This document shows positions 1-7,735 of a DNA stretch of 64,000 bases, in pieces. The stretch is from the NCBI GenBank assembly GCA_050700835.1, contig JBOHDX010000004.1, positions 1 to 64,000 of the forward strand, in the 5' to 3' direction. Made by a program: the position numbers and the translations under genes. Source of the DNA: JBOHDX01 sp050700835 (GTDB lineage Bacteria; Actinomycetota; Actinomycetes; Propionibacteriales; Nocardioidaceae). The first letter of the stretch is position 1. Every line of letters starts with the position of its first letter. The notes under the pieces were generated by a model, which did no database searches, was not told the origin of the DNA, and saw nothing but the letters and a program-made list of their open reading frames with translations.

Positions 1-2
1 TC

Positions 3-107
3 GACCACACCAACTGGCAGACCATCCCCCAAACCCTGACCGCACACGGCCCACCCACCCGACTGCGCATCAAGGAAGCCACCCCCCTACTCACCGGACC
101 CCAGTAG
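3..107 (+). CDS. C-terminal fragment of an unidentified protein (cut by window edge)
   Basis: An open frame enters from the left edge and ends at TAG 105-107, giving the last 34 residues of a protein (ending TPLLTGPQ). Nearly every codon ends in G or C, as expected for real coding sequence here. I do not recognise the family. Its place beside a tRNA gene would suit a mobile-element gene, but nothing in the 34 residues proves that. Confidence 0.45.
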   Translation, partial: DHTNWQTIPQTLTAHGPPTRLRIKEATPLLTGPQ

Positions 108-132
108 CACCCTGCCCAGCGGCGAGGGTGAT

Positions 133-146
133 GGCCGGGCCCGGCC
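133..146. repeat. 14-bp GC palindrome
   Basis: A perfect 14-bp palindrome (GGCCGGGCCCGGCC) lies between the end of the upstream gene fragment and the tRNA-Leu gene. It could form a hairpin that ends the upstream transcript, but no T-run follows. Confidence 0.4.
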
Positions 147-160
147 GGCATCAGGGCGCC

Positions 161-166
161 TAGACT
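161..166 (+). promoter_or_regulatory. Possible -10 element for tRNA-Leu
   Basis: TAGACT sits 11 bp before the first base of the tRNA and resembles an actinobacterial -10 box. No convincing -35 is visible 16-18 bp upstream, so this is weak. Confidence 0.3.
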
Positions 167-176
167 GCGCGATCGA

Positions 177-258
177 GCCAGAGTGGTGGAATCGGCAGAC
201 ACGCGGCACTTAGGATGCCGTGCCTTCGGGCGTGGGGGTTCAAATCCCCCCTCTGGCA
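177..258 (+). tRNA. tRNA-Leu (anticodon UAG)
   Basis: The acceptor stem pairs GCCAGAG (177-183) with CTCTGGC (251-257), with discriminator A at 258. The anticodon stem CGGCA/TGCCG encloses the loop CTTAGGA, so the anticodon is TAG, reading CUA and other CUN leucine codons. A variable arm (around GCCTTCGGGC) and a TTCAAAT T-loop under a GGGGG/CCCCC stem complete a type II tRNA of 82 nt. CCA is not encoded. A second copy of the 3' end follows immediately. Confidence 0.96.
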
Positions 259-273
259 CACCCCCTCTGGCAC
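247..273 (+). repeat. Tandem duplication of the tRNA-Leu 3' end
   Basis: CCCCCTCTGGCAC occurs at 247-259, inside the tRNA, and again at 261-273 just outside it. Such repeats of tRNA 3' ends are what integrases leave as attachment sites, though local slippage would give the same pattern. Confidence 0.7.
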
Positions 274-407
274 CGTCGTCACGGCGCTGGCGTTCAGTAG
301 GCCATTGTTAGTGTGGCTGCGGGACCTATACGCACAGTGATGGTCCACGATCACATTCGTAGTAACGGTCACAGGCAGGCACCGCCGATGCCAATCTATG
401 CCTGCTG

Positions 408-447
408 CCCCCGCCGACCTTTACCCCCCGAGAATGGTCGGCGGGGG
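408..447. terminator. Strong 12-bp hairpin
   Basis: CCCCCGCCGACC (408-419) and GGTCGGCGGGGG (436-447) are perfect inverted repeats around a 16-nt loop. A weaker 7-bp inverted repeat (375-381/399-405) lies beside it. No T-run follows on either strand, so it is a GC-type terminator candidate. The 259-501 stretch shows no convincing gene. Confidence 0.5.
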
Positions 448-501
448 CTTCCCTGTCCAAGAACGACGACAGGAGACATCGACATGGGGGACGGCGACGA
501 G

Positions 502-690
502 TCAGTGACCCGGGGCTGCGCTGAGCGCCTGGTGATAGCGCACGCGGGCCTTGTGCTCGCGAAGCACCGCTTGGAACAACCCATCCGCCGGCAGCCCCCG
601 CTCCACCGCGAGCGCGAGCTCACCAACCTCGCCTTCTGCGGCGCGATACTCGCGCCGGGCTTCGGCGATCTCCCGAGACAGATCCTGCAC
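502..690 (-). CDS. Small hypothetical protein, 62 aa
   Basis: The frame starts at GTG 690-688 behind a GAGGGG purine run 5 bp upstream, and an in-frame stop lies four codons before the start. The predicted protein is charged and mostly helical (MQDLSREIAEARREYRAAEG at the N-terminus), with no cysteines, membrane segment or recognised domain. It lies alone between the tRNA region and rdgB. It may be a small gene or a remnant of integrated DNA. Confidence 0.35.
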   Translation of the reverse strand: MQDLSREIAEARREYRAAEGEVGELALAVERGLPADGLFQAVLREHKARVRYHQALSAAPGH

Positions 691-815
691 GACTGCCCCT
701 CATCGGAATCCGCAGAGTGATCGATGGGTAACGCACCGTTAGCGTCCAGTTCAGCGTACTCCTCGGTAGAGGTGGTGTCAGTCGCCCATACGGTCACATC
801 TGGGCTCACCTCTGG

Positions 816-1439
816 TCATTGCGACAGGGCGTCGATCAGCGCCGGGACGATGGCCCGCAGAGCCTTGCCACGGTGACTGATCGCGTCCTTCGCGGCCGCG
901 TCCAGAACACCATTGCTGACCTTTTGACCACTCGCGACGAACAACGGGTCGTAGCCGAAGCCGCCCTCGCCCTGAGGCTCCCGGAGGACCGTGCCGCGCA
1001 TGACTCCGATCTCCACGACCTCGGTGGGCGGTCCGCCCCCGTCGACCGGCTGCACGAGGGCGACTGCGCACCGGAACTCCGCCCCACGATCGCCGGCCGG
1101 GACGTCGTCGAGCTGCGCCAGCAGCAGGGCGTTGTTCGCCTTGTCATCCTTGGCGGGCCCGGCCCAGCGTGCCGACCGCACACCGGGCATGCCGTTCAAC
1201 GCATCCACGCAGATGCCTGAGTCGTCGGCGAGGCTCGGCAGGCCGGTCACGTCAGCGGTCACCCTCGCCTTGATCAACGCGTTGCCCTCAAAGCTCGGCT
1301 CGGTCTCGTCCGGCTCGTCGAAGGGAACAAGATCGTCCAGGCCCAGCACGACCACGTCCGGTACGGCCGGCTCGAGGATGCGGCGCATCTCCACCAGCTT
1401 GCCCTTGTTGCGGGTCGCGACCACCAGCCTCGGAGTCAT
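816..1439 (-). CDS. rdgB: XTP/dITP diphosphatase (RdgB/HAM1 family)
   Basis: This is a cytosolic house-cleaning enzyme that hydrolyses ITP, dITP and XTP to monophosphates so that deaminated purines are not incorporated. The N-terminus shows the family signature VVATRNKGKLVEM (nucleotide-binding T-x-N-x-x-K), followed by LADDSGICVDAL and GVRSARWAG. The C-terminal GGFGYDPLF and SHRGKAL blocks are intact. At 207 aa it is the usual length. The ATG at 1439 was chosen because it overlaps the rph stop as ATGA, so it is translationally coupled to rph in the murI-to-rdgB operon. Confidence 0.95.
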   Translation of the reverse strand: MTPRLVVATRNKGKLVEMRRILEPAVPDVVVLGLDDLVPFDEPDETEPSFEGNALIKARVTADVTGLPSLADDSGICVDALNGMPGVRSARWAGPAKDDKANNALLLAQLDDVPAGDRGAEFRCAVALVQPVDGGGPPTEVVEIGVMRGTVLREPQGEGGFGYDPLFVASGQKVSNGVLDAAAKDAISHRGKALRAIVPALIDALSQ

Positions 1440-2152
1440 CCCAGAGCCTCGGTCTGACGCTTCGTCAGCTGCGCGCACCCGCTCTCGGCCAACGCCAACA
1501 ACCGATCGAGCTCGGGCCGGTTGAACGGCGCCCCCTCGGCCGTGCCTTGCACCTCGACGAACGCTCCGCGGCCGGTCATGACGACGTTCATGTCCGTCTC
1601 GGCTCGGACGTCCTCCTCGTACGCGAGGTCCAGCATGGCCGCGCCGTCGACGATGCCGACTGAGACGGCCGCAACCGACGCGGTCAGTGGCTCTGAAACC
1701 AGCGCGCCTCGCTCGCGGAGCACCGAGACCGCGTCCGAGAGAGCGACATAGGCGCCCGTGATGGCCGCAGTGCGGGTCCCACCGTCAGCCTGAAGCACGT
1801 CACAGTCGAGCACGATCGTGTTCTCCCCCAGCGCCTTGTAGTCGAGCGCCGCCCGCAGCGAACGACCGACCAACCTGGAGATCTCGTGGGTACGCCCCCC
1901 GATCCTGCCCTTGACGGACTCGCGATCCGAACGCGTGTGCGTGGACCTGGGCAGCATGGCGTACTCGGCCGTGACCCAGCCGAGGCCCGAGCCCTTGCGC
2001 CAGCGCGGAACACCCTCGGTCACACTGGCCGCACACAGCACCCGGGTCTTGCCGAACTCGACCAGGACCGAGCCTTCGGCGTGGTCAAGCCAGTTGCGGG
2101 CGATGCGTACCTCGCGGAGCTGATCGGGCTCCCGGCCATCGATGCGGGTCAT
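1436..2152 (-). CDS. rph: Ribonuclease PH
   Basis: This phosphorolytic 3'-to-5' exoribonuclease trims the 3' ends of tRNA precursors. The 238-aa protein begins with the typical R-x-DGR-x-x-x-x-LR-x-V pattern and carries the conserved SVTEGVPRW, GRTHEISRLVGRSLRA and DCDVLQADGGTRTAAITGA blocks, which include the phosphate-binding and active-site arginines. Its last codons overlap rdgB, and it follows the beta-lactamase-fold hydrolase, as in mycobacteria (Rv1340). Confidence 0.96.
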   Translation of the reverse strand: MTRIDGREPDQLREVRIARNWLDHAEGSVLVEFGKTRVLCAASVTEGVPRWRKGSGLGWVTAEYAMLPRSTHTRSDRESVKGRIGGRTHEISRLVGRSLRAALDYKALGENTIVLDCDVLQADGGTRTAAITGAYVALSDAVSVLRERGALVSEPLTASVAAVSVGIVDGAAMLDLAYEEDVRAETDMNVVMTGRGAFVEVQGTAEGAPFNRPELDRLLALAESGCAQLTKRQTEALG

Positions 2153-2253
2153 GACAGGGAGCCTAGGCGACGGAGGCAGGACGGCCCGGCGGCAGGCCGT
2201 TCAAAGCTTGCGGGGGAACCCGACCCCAGGAGGCTACGCGTCCGGCGTTGTCC

Positions 2254-3012
2254 TCAGATGTCGTACGACGCGAAGGGTTTGACCAGCTCGACGTCGCCGA
2301 CGAAGTGCGGACGCGCGTCGCCGAGCACCTCGTCGCGGTCGGTCCACGGTGGGATGTGGGTCAGCAGGAGCCGCCGTGCACCGGCCGCACGGGCTGCCTC
2401 CGCCGCATCACGACCGGTCATGTGCAGGTCGGGCGGGTTGGACCGGGACTCGACGAACGACGACTCCGCCAGCAACGTGTCTGCCTCCTTCGCCAACGTG
2501 ACGAGCGCGTCGCACGGCCCGGTGTCGCCGGAGTAGACAAGCGTCGAGCCGTTGCTGGCAACCCTGATCGCGTAGGCCTCGACGGGGTGGGCGACCCGGG
2601 CGACCGTCAGCTCGAACGGTCCCAGCCGGACCGGCTCCGGCCCCCACTCCGACACCTCGAACTGCGACGCCATGCCCGGCTCCTCAGGCAGGTCGTAGGC
2701 CCTGGCCAGCCGGGCCGCCGTGCCCGGAGGACCGAACACCGGCAACGCCGGCCAGGGCCCGTCCGGGTGATAGCGCCGCACGACGTACATCGCGGCCAGG
2801 TCGATGCAGTGATCGGCGTGCAGGTGCGACAACGCCACCGCATCGATGTCGAGCCCCGGCACCACGCGCTGCAACGCGCCAAGGGCACCGCTTCCCATGT
2901 CAAGCACCAGCCGGTACGTCCGGCCCTGCCATGCGGCCTCGACCAGATAACAACTCGCCGGCGAGTCCGGTCCAGGGAACGATCCCGAGCAGCCGACGAT
3001 GGTCAGCCTCAT
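2254..3012 (-). CDS. Metallo-beta-lactamase-fold hydrolase (Rv1339-like)
   Basis: The 252-aa protein has the metal-binding motif HLHADH after a beta-rich N-terminus (MRLTIVGCSGSFPGPDSPAS), then VYSGDTGPCDAL and a late LLLTHIPPW histidine motif, as in the RNase Z-like part of the superfamily. By position (murI, this gene, rph, rdgB) it matches M. tuberculosis Rv1339, reported as a cyclic-nucleotide phosphodiesterase. The cAMP role here is therefore inference. Its ATG overlaps the murI stop as ATGA. Confidence 0.88.
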   Translation of the reverse strand: MRLTIVGCSGSFPGPDSPASCYLVEAAWQGRTYRLVLDMGSGALGALQRVVPGLDIDAVALSHLHADHCIDLAAMYVVRRYHPDGPWPALPVFGPPGTAARLARAYDLPEEPGMASQFEVSEWGPEPVRLGPFELTVARVAHPVEAYAIRVASNGSTLVYSGDTGPCDALVTLAKEADTLLAESSFVESRSNPPDLHMTGRDAAEAARAAGARRLLLTHIPPWTDRDEVLGDARPHFVGDVELVKPFASYDI

Positions 3013-3815
3013 ACGCCGACCCAGGAGAACTGGTCCACGATGTCGAGCTCAGGGCCGAGGAACCGCCGACCGACGTCGCGGAACTCGCCGGGCTGCCCGG
3101 TCGTGAGGAACTTGTGCGCCGGCTCCGGCAGACCGGGGTCGCGCTGCAGCCTGTGGCGCACCAGCAGCGCATAGACGTCCTTGGCGGTCTCCTCCGCGCT
3201 CGACACCAGCGTCACCCCGCCGCCCATTACGTAGGACAGCACCCCGGTCAGCAGCGGGTAGTGCGTGCAGCCGAGCACCAGCGTGTCGACGTCAGCGTCG
3301 ATCAGTGGAGCGAGGTAGTCGTTGGCCACCCCGAGCAGTTCGTCGCCACCGGTGATCCCGCGCTCCACGAACTCGACGAACCGCGGGCAGGCCGCGGTGT
3401 GCAGCCGGATGTGGGGGGCAGCCGCGAACGCGTCGTCGTAGGCCATGGTGGCAGCGGTTGCGCGAGTGCAGATGACGCCGACCTGGCCGTTGCGGGTGGC
3501 GGCCACCGCCCGGCGGGTCGCCGGCAGGATCACCTCGACGACCGGCACGGCGTACCGCTCACGGGCGTCGCGCAGGACGGCGGCGCTGGCGGAGTTGCAG
3601 GCGATCACGAGTGCCTTGACCCCCTGGTCCACGAGGTGATCGAGGCACTCCAGCGCGTACTCACGCACGTCGGCGATCGGTTGCGGGCCGTACGGCTGGC
3701 GGGCGGTGTCGCCGAGATAGAGCACCGGCTCGTGCGGCAGCTGGTCGAGCACGGCACGAACGACCGTGAGGCCGCCGAAGCCGGAGTCGAAGATGCCGAT
3801 CGGTGCGTCTGCCAC
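3009..3815 (-). CDS. murI: Glutamate racemase
   Basis: MurI converts L- to D-glutamate for peptidoglycan precursors. The N-terminus reads ADAPIGIFDSGFGGLTV with the catalytic-region Asp, and the two catalytic cysteines lie in VIACNSASA (about C73) and LVLGCTHYPLL (about C183). At 268 aa it is normal length. I chose GTG at 3815, as the open frame runs further upstream without family similarity; GTG at 3821 is the alternative. It heads a run of ATGA-coupled genes ending in rdgB. Confidence 0.95.
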   Translation of the reverse strand: MADAPIGIFDSGFGGLTVVRAVLDQLPHEPVLYLGDTARQPYGPQPIADVREYALECLDHLVDQGVKALVIACNSASAAVLRDARERYAVPVVEVILPATRRAVAATRNGQVGVICTRATAATMAYDDAFAAAPHIRLHTAACPRFVEFVERGITGGDELLGVANDYLAPLIDADVDTLVLGCTHYPLLTGVLSYVMGGGVTLVSSAEETAKDVYALLVRHRLQRDPGLPEPAHKFLTTGQPGEFRDVGRRFLGPELDIVDQFSWVGV

Positions 3816-3996
3816 GGCCACGAGCCTAAGGCGTGGAACGGACCGTCCGGAGCGTTCGCGGCGCACCTCACAACGTGAGTCTGGTTACGCGCCGAGCATC
3901 CCAGGACGAGCCGTACGTCGGCGGCCGAGCCGCACGCGTGGTCCGTCTCCGAGCCCAGCCGGTAAGCAGCCTGCTCGACGAGGACGAGGCGGTGGG

Positions 3997-4989
3997 TCAG
4001 TGGACCCCGGCGAACGGCAGCCTGGGCTGAGGCGGAGCGTGCGTCGGGTCGACGCCGTCGAAGAGGCTGCTGACCGACTCGCCGGCGTGGATGCGCCGAA
4101 TGGCCTCGGCGAACAGGCTGCTGACCGAACGGACCGCCAGCTGCGGCCACGGCTCGTGCGGTCGCGGAACGCTGTCGGTGGTGACGACCTCGGTGACGTG
4201 GGGGTGGTCCCGCAGGCGCTGGACGGCCTTGCCGGCGAACAGCCCGTGCGTGCACACGACCACGGCTTCGGTGCTCCCCTGCTCGGCGAGCCGCGACAAC
4301 AGCTCGACGATGGACCCGCCGGTCGCGATCTCGTCGTCGAGCACGATGACCCGCTTGTCCGCGACGTCGCCGACGATGGCGTCGATGACGACCTGGTCGT
4401 CGGCCAGCCGCTGTTTGCTGCCGGCCGCCACCGGGAGCCCGAGCAGCCGGGCGAACTGCGTCGCCGTCTTGGCGTTGCCGAGGTCCGGTGAGACGACGAC
4501 CGTGTTGGTCAGGTCGCGACCCTGGAAGTGCCGGGCCAGCTCACCGATGGCCGTGAGGTGGTCGACGGGCACGGAGAAGAACCCGTGCACCTGAGGGGCG
4601 TGCAGGGTGAGCGTCAGGACCCGGTCGGCACCGGCGGCTGCCAGCAGGTCGGCCACCAGCTTGCCGCCGATCGAGATCCGGGACGCGTCCTTCTTGTCGG
4701 ACCGGGCGTACGCGAAGAACGGGATGACCGCGGTGACCTGGGCCGCAGAGGCGCCACGTGCCGCATCCAGCATGAGCAGCAGCTCCATCAGGTGCTCCTG
4801 GGTGGGCCGCACCAGCGGCTGGATGATGTAGACGTCGCGCTGCCGGCAGTTGGCCTGCAGCTGCACCTGCAGACAGTCGTTGGCGAACCGGACCACGTCG
4901 GTCTGCGACAGCGGCACCCCCAGCTCGCTGCAGATCTTGTCTGCCAGGTCCTGATGGGCACTGCCGGAAAAGACCACGATCTCGCGCAC
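3997..4989 (-). CDS. prs: Ribose-phosphate pyrophosphokinase-like protein
   Basis: The enzyme would transfer pyrophosphate from ATP to ribose-5-phosphate to make PRPP. The 330-aa protein has the family core: the N-terminal FSGSAHQDLADKI, the flexible-loop region FAYARSDKKD, KLVADLLAAAGADRVLTLTLHA, and the PRPP-binding loop VIVLDDEIATGGSI. The loop differs from the classical VDDMIDTGGT, and RISIGGKLVA replaces the usual RxPITAKLVA. It is therefore a divergent Prs, possibly a second copy beside the main housekeeping gene. It stands alone about 180 bp from murI. Confidence 0.82.
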   Translation of the reverse strand: MREIVVFSGSAHQDLADKICSELGVPLSQTDVVRFANDCLQVQLQANCRQRDVYIIQPLVRPTQEHLMELLLMLDAARGASAAQVTAVIPFFAYARSDKKDASRISIGGKLVADLLAAAGADRVLTLTLHAPQVHGFFSVPVDHLTAIGELARHFQGRDLTNTVVVSPDLGNAKTATQFARLLGLPVAAGSKQRLADDQVVIDAIVGDVADKRVIVLDDEIATGGSIVELLSRLAEQGSTEAVVVCTHGLFAGKAVQRLRDHPHVTEVVTTDSVPRPHEPWPQLAVRSVSSLFAEAIRRIHAGESVSSLFDGVDPTHAPPQPRLPFAGVH

Positions 4990-5078
4990 GTCGCCGCCCT
5001 GGGAATGAGATTGCTCGCCGCACCGAAGGCTAACCGAGGGTGGCGCGAGGGCCTACACCGCCCGGCGCCCTGGGGCAC

Positions 5079-5129
5079 GTCAACGGGGTCGGTCCGACGT
5101 ACCTGGCGGGTCCGATCCACCCCATTGAC
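5079..5129. repeat. Imperfect inverted repeat upstream of prs
   Basis: GTCAACGGGGT (5079-5089) and ACCCCATTGAC (5119-5129) pair with one mismatch around a 29-nt loop, in the gap between the prs start and the decayed gene beyond. It could be a regulatory site or a relic of an extragenic palindrome. Confidence 0.4.
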
Positions 5130-5175
5130 GGGCCGGCACGAGTTCACCGACCGTGCCCTGCACAGTCGTTGATGG

Positions 5176-6178
5176 ATGCGCCCTGCCGGCAGCCAAGGCT
5201 CCCAATCTGGGGGTGTGCGGCTGCCACAAGCAACGACATCGACGATCGCTGCGCTCTTCGAGCACCAGCACGGTGTCATTTCGCGGGCGCAAGTGTTCGC
5301 GGCAGGAGGTGACCGGAACCTCATCGCATGCAAACTCCGCCGTTGGGACTGGTCCAGGGTCCATCCGGGTGTCTACGCGGAACACACTGGACCGCTGACT
5401 TGGGAGTCACGCGTCTGGGCGGGATGTCTCTACTACGGCGGCACAGCTACTCATGAGACAGCGTTGGCGCTTCACGGTCTCGCGGCTCAAAAGCTGCCCA
5501 TCCACATCGGTGTCTCGCAACCCACGCACCGCGTGAGCATCGAGGGCATCCGGCTCCATCGGACTCGCGACCTGGCCGGCCGGACGCAGTGGAACCGGAG
5601 CCCCCACTGACAAGGCTGGAAGACGCGGTCATCGACGTCGCCTCGACAATGCCCAGCCGTTCTCGGGCCTATGCCCTGCTCGCGGACGCCTGCCAGCAAC
5701 GGCGCACCACCGCACGTCGGCTCCTCGACGCGTTAGCGGCGCGCAGCAGGTTGCGCCACCGTGCATGACTGATGGCGGTACTCGGGGATATCTGCGCAGG
5801 GCGCTCTCGGTGATGGAACACACCTATCTGGTCCGGGTGGAAAGGCGGCACGGTTTGCCCAAGGCGCGGCGGCAGCAGCCGGCGCGTGGTGCGTCCGGGG
5901 CGGCGGCTTACCGCGATGTGGAGTACGAGGAGTTCGCGCTGGTCGTCGAGCTCGACGGGCGGCGTGGACACGAGCGTTCGACCGAGCGGTTTGACGACAT
6001 GGATCGGGACCTGCTCGCCGCGGTTGACGGACGCCATACCGTCCGGTTGGCCTGGTCGCACGTGGAGGACGCACCGTGCCGCACTGCCGGGCTGATCAGC
6101 CTGCTCCTGCGTGATCGGGGCTGGCAAGGATCTCCCACTCCATGCGGACCAGACTGCTCCGTGGAGCGCGCTGCCTAG
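5176..6178 (+). pseudogene. Decayed AbiEi-antitoxin-like / DUF559-type protein
   Basis: Three frames together spell one protein. The N-terminal part (5176 to about 5605) has an AbiEi-like winged-helix start (ALFEHQHGVISRAQVFAAGG, then LRRWDWSRVHPGVYAEHTGP and HETALALHGL). The middle part lies in another frame (PLTRLEDAVIDVASTMPSRS). The C-terminal part, from about 5800, is a restriction-fold/Vsr-like domain (FALVVELDGRRGHE, DDMDRDLLAAV). Lesions are a frame change near 5603, an in-frame TGA at 5766-5768 where tryptophan fits, and a second frame change near 5798. The family is common and multi-copy in Nocardioides-like genomes. Three independent lesions argue against sequencing error. Confidence 0.8.
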
Positions 6179-6277
6179 CTCTTGCGATCGAGGCGTCTGA
6201 GGGGCATCTAGGGGGTGGGGGGGTCAATGGGGTGGATCCGCAGCACGTGCTGCGTCTCATCGACCCCAGTGAGCTCG

Positions 6278-6325
6278 GAGCTGAGCCCGGAGCTGGGCCC
6301 GGAGCCGAGCCCGGAGCACGTGCCG
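6278..6325. repeat. 12-bp tandem repeat, 4 units
   Basis: Four degenerate 12-bp units of the form GAGCYGRGCCCG lie between the decayed gene and the 3' end of cysM. They end about 20 bp from the cysM stop codon. Confidence 0.75.
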
Positions 6326-6348
6326 GGGGGACCTGGCGCCAGCCGGAG

Positions 6349-7296
6349 TCAGGCCCACAGCTGACCGTCGAGCGCCGCCTCGGCTTGGTCGATGGTGCCT
6401 TCGTAAGCCCCTGTGGACAGATATTTCCAACCCCCGTCGGCGACGACGAACACGATCTCGGCGGGCTCACCGGACCGTATCGACTTGGTGGCCTGCGCCA
6501 GCGCGGCATGCAGGATTGCACCAGTCGAGATGCCGGCGAAGATTCCCTCTGCGTCAAGCAGCTCCCGGACGCGGCGCACGGCGTCACGGGGACCGACCGA
6601 GAACCTCGCGTCGATCAGGGACGGGTCGTACAGCTCGGGGACGAACCCCTCATCGAGATTGCGCAACCCGTACACCAGCTCGCCGTACCTCGGCTCCGCG
6701 GCCACGATGGTGACCTCCGGCTTGTGCTCGCGGAAGAACCGCCCGGCTCCCATCAGGGTGCCGGTGGTGCCGAGGCCGGCGACGAAGTGCGTCACCGACG
6801 GGAGGTCGGCGAGGATCTCCGCGGCGGTGCCGTCGGAGTGGGCGCCGGCGTTCGCCGGATTGCCGTACTGATAGAGCATCACCCAGTCGGGGTGCTCGGC
6901 GCCCAGCGCCTTGGCCATCCGGACCGCCTCGTTCGAGCCGCCGGTCGCCGGCGACGACACGATCTCGACGCCCCACATCCGCAACAGTTGGGCCCGCTCC
7001 GTCGAGGTGTTCTCCGGCAGCACGCAGACCAGCCGGTAACCGCGCAACCGCGCCACCATCGCCAGCGAGATACCGGTGTTGCCACTGGTCGGCTCCAAGA
7101 TCGTGCAGCCGGGGCGCAGGCGACCGTCCTTCTCGGCCTGGACGACCATCGCCAGCGCCACCCGGTCCTTGATCGAGCCGGTGGGGTTGTGGTCCTCGAG
7201 CTTGGCCCACAGGCGTACGTCCGGCGACGGAGACAGCGTCGGCAAACCGACCAGCGGGGTGTCCCCGATCGTGTCGAGCAGGGAGTCGTGACGCAT
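6349..7296 (-). CDS. cysM: CysO-type cysteine synthase M (PLP enzyme)
   Basis: This beta-replacement enzyme takes O-phosphoserine and the CysO thiocarboxylate to form a CysO-cysteine adduct in mycobacteria. PLP-lysine K43 lies in HNPTGSIKDR, the substrate loop in PTSGNTGISLA, and the phosphate-cradle glycine run in GLGTTGTLMG. The 315-aa length and the neighbours (cysO 5 bp upstream, mec beyond) identify it as the CysM of that pathway and not a sulfide-using CysK. No start/stop overlap, but it is clearly in one operon with cysO. Confidence 0.94.
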   Translation of the reverse strand: MRHDSLLDTIGDTPLVGLPTLSPSPDVRLWAKLEDHNPTGSIKDRVALAMVVQAEKDGRLRPGCTILEPTSGNTGISLAMVARLRGYRLVCVLPENTSTERAQLLRMWGVEIVSSPATGGSNEAVRMAKALGAEHPDWVMLYQYGNPANAGAHSDGTAAEILADLPSVTHFVAGLGTTGTLMGAGRFFREHKPEVTIVAAEPRYGELVYGLRNLDEGFVPELYDPSLIDARFSVGPRDAVRRVRELLDAEGIFAGISTGAILHAALAQATKSIRSGEPAEIVFVVADGGWKYLSTGAYEGTIDQAEAALDGQLWA

Positions 7297-7301
7297 CGGC
7301 G

Positions 7302-7655
7302 TCAGCGGCCGCCGTCGAACCGGAGAATCGGCATCGCGGTCGCCCCGGCTACATCAATGTCGATTCTCTCGTCGTGGCGCAGCGCGCCGCCGGCCACTGC
7401 GGGCAGGATGACCACGACGTCGCCGTCTGCCACCTGGGTGCCGAGGCCACCGGTGAAGCGCACGTCCTCGTCGTTCACGTAGACGTTGATGAACCGCCGC
7501 AGGTCGCGCCCCTCGATGATCCGGTCCTTGACTCCGGGGTGGTTATCGTCGACCTCGTCGATGACCTCTGCGAGGCTCCCGCCGACGGCCTCGACTGCCT
7601 TGGCTCCCCCGGTGAAGCCGCGCAGGATCGTCGGAACGCGGACCTCGATCGCCAT
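7302..7655 (-). CDS. cysO: Ubiquitin-like sulfur carrier CysO (MoaD/ThiS family), extended C-terminus
   Basis: CysO carries sulfur as a C-terminal thiocarboxylate for CysM. The start at 7655 is set by GGAGG ending 5 bp upstream of the ATG. Residues 1-90 are typical of the family (MAIEVRVPTILR, RRFINVYVNDEDVRF, ILPAVAGG). The Gly-Gly at 89-90 is normally at or very near the C-terminus, but here the frame continues for 27 more residues (starting ALRHDERI and ending RFDGGR). The tail must be cut before thiocarboxylation, presumably by the neighbouring JAMM protease, unless the stop loss has inactivated the protein. Confidence 0.92.
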   Translation of the reverse strand: MAIEVRVPTILRGFTGGAKAVEAVGGSLAEVIDEVDDNHPGVKDRIIEGRDLRRFINVYVNDEDVRFTGGLGTQVADGDVVVILPAVAGGALRHDERIDIDVAGATAMPILRFDGGR

Positions 7656-7735
7656 CTCGTCCTCCATTGCTCGGGTGCCGGTCGCCCCGACACGTTGAAG
7701 ACAACTGCTTGGGTCAACTTGGGATCGGCCGCCGA

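Noticed and set aside
3..107. Naming the left-edge fragment a transposase
   Set aside because: Only 34 residues are visible and none of the usual C-terminal transposase motifs can be recognised.
2254..3012. Naming the beta-lactamase-fold protein RNase Z
   Set aside because: It is shorter than typical RNase Z, and the gene order matches Rv1339, for which another activity has been reported.
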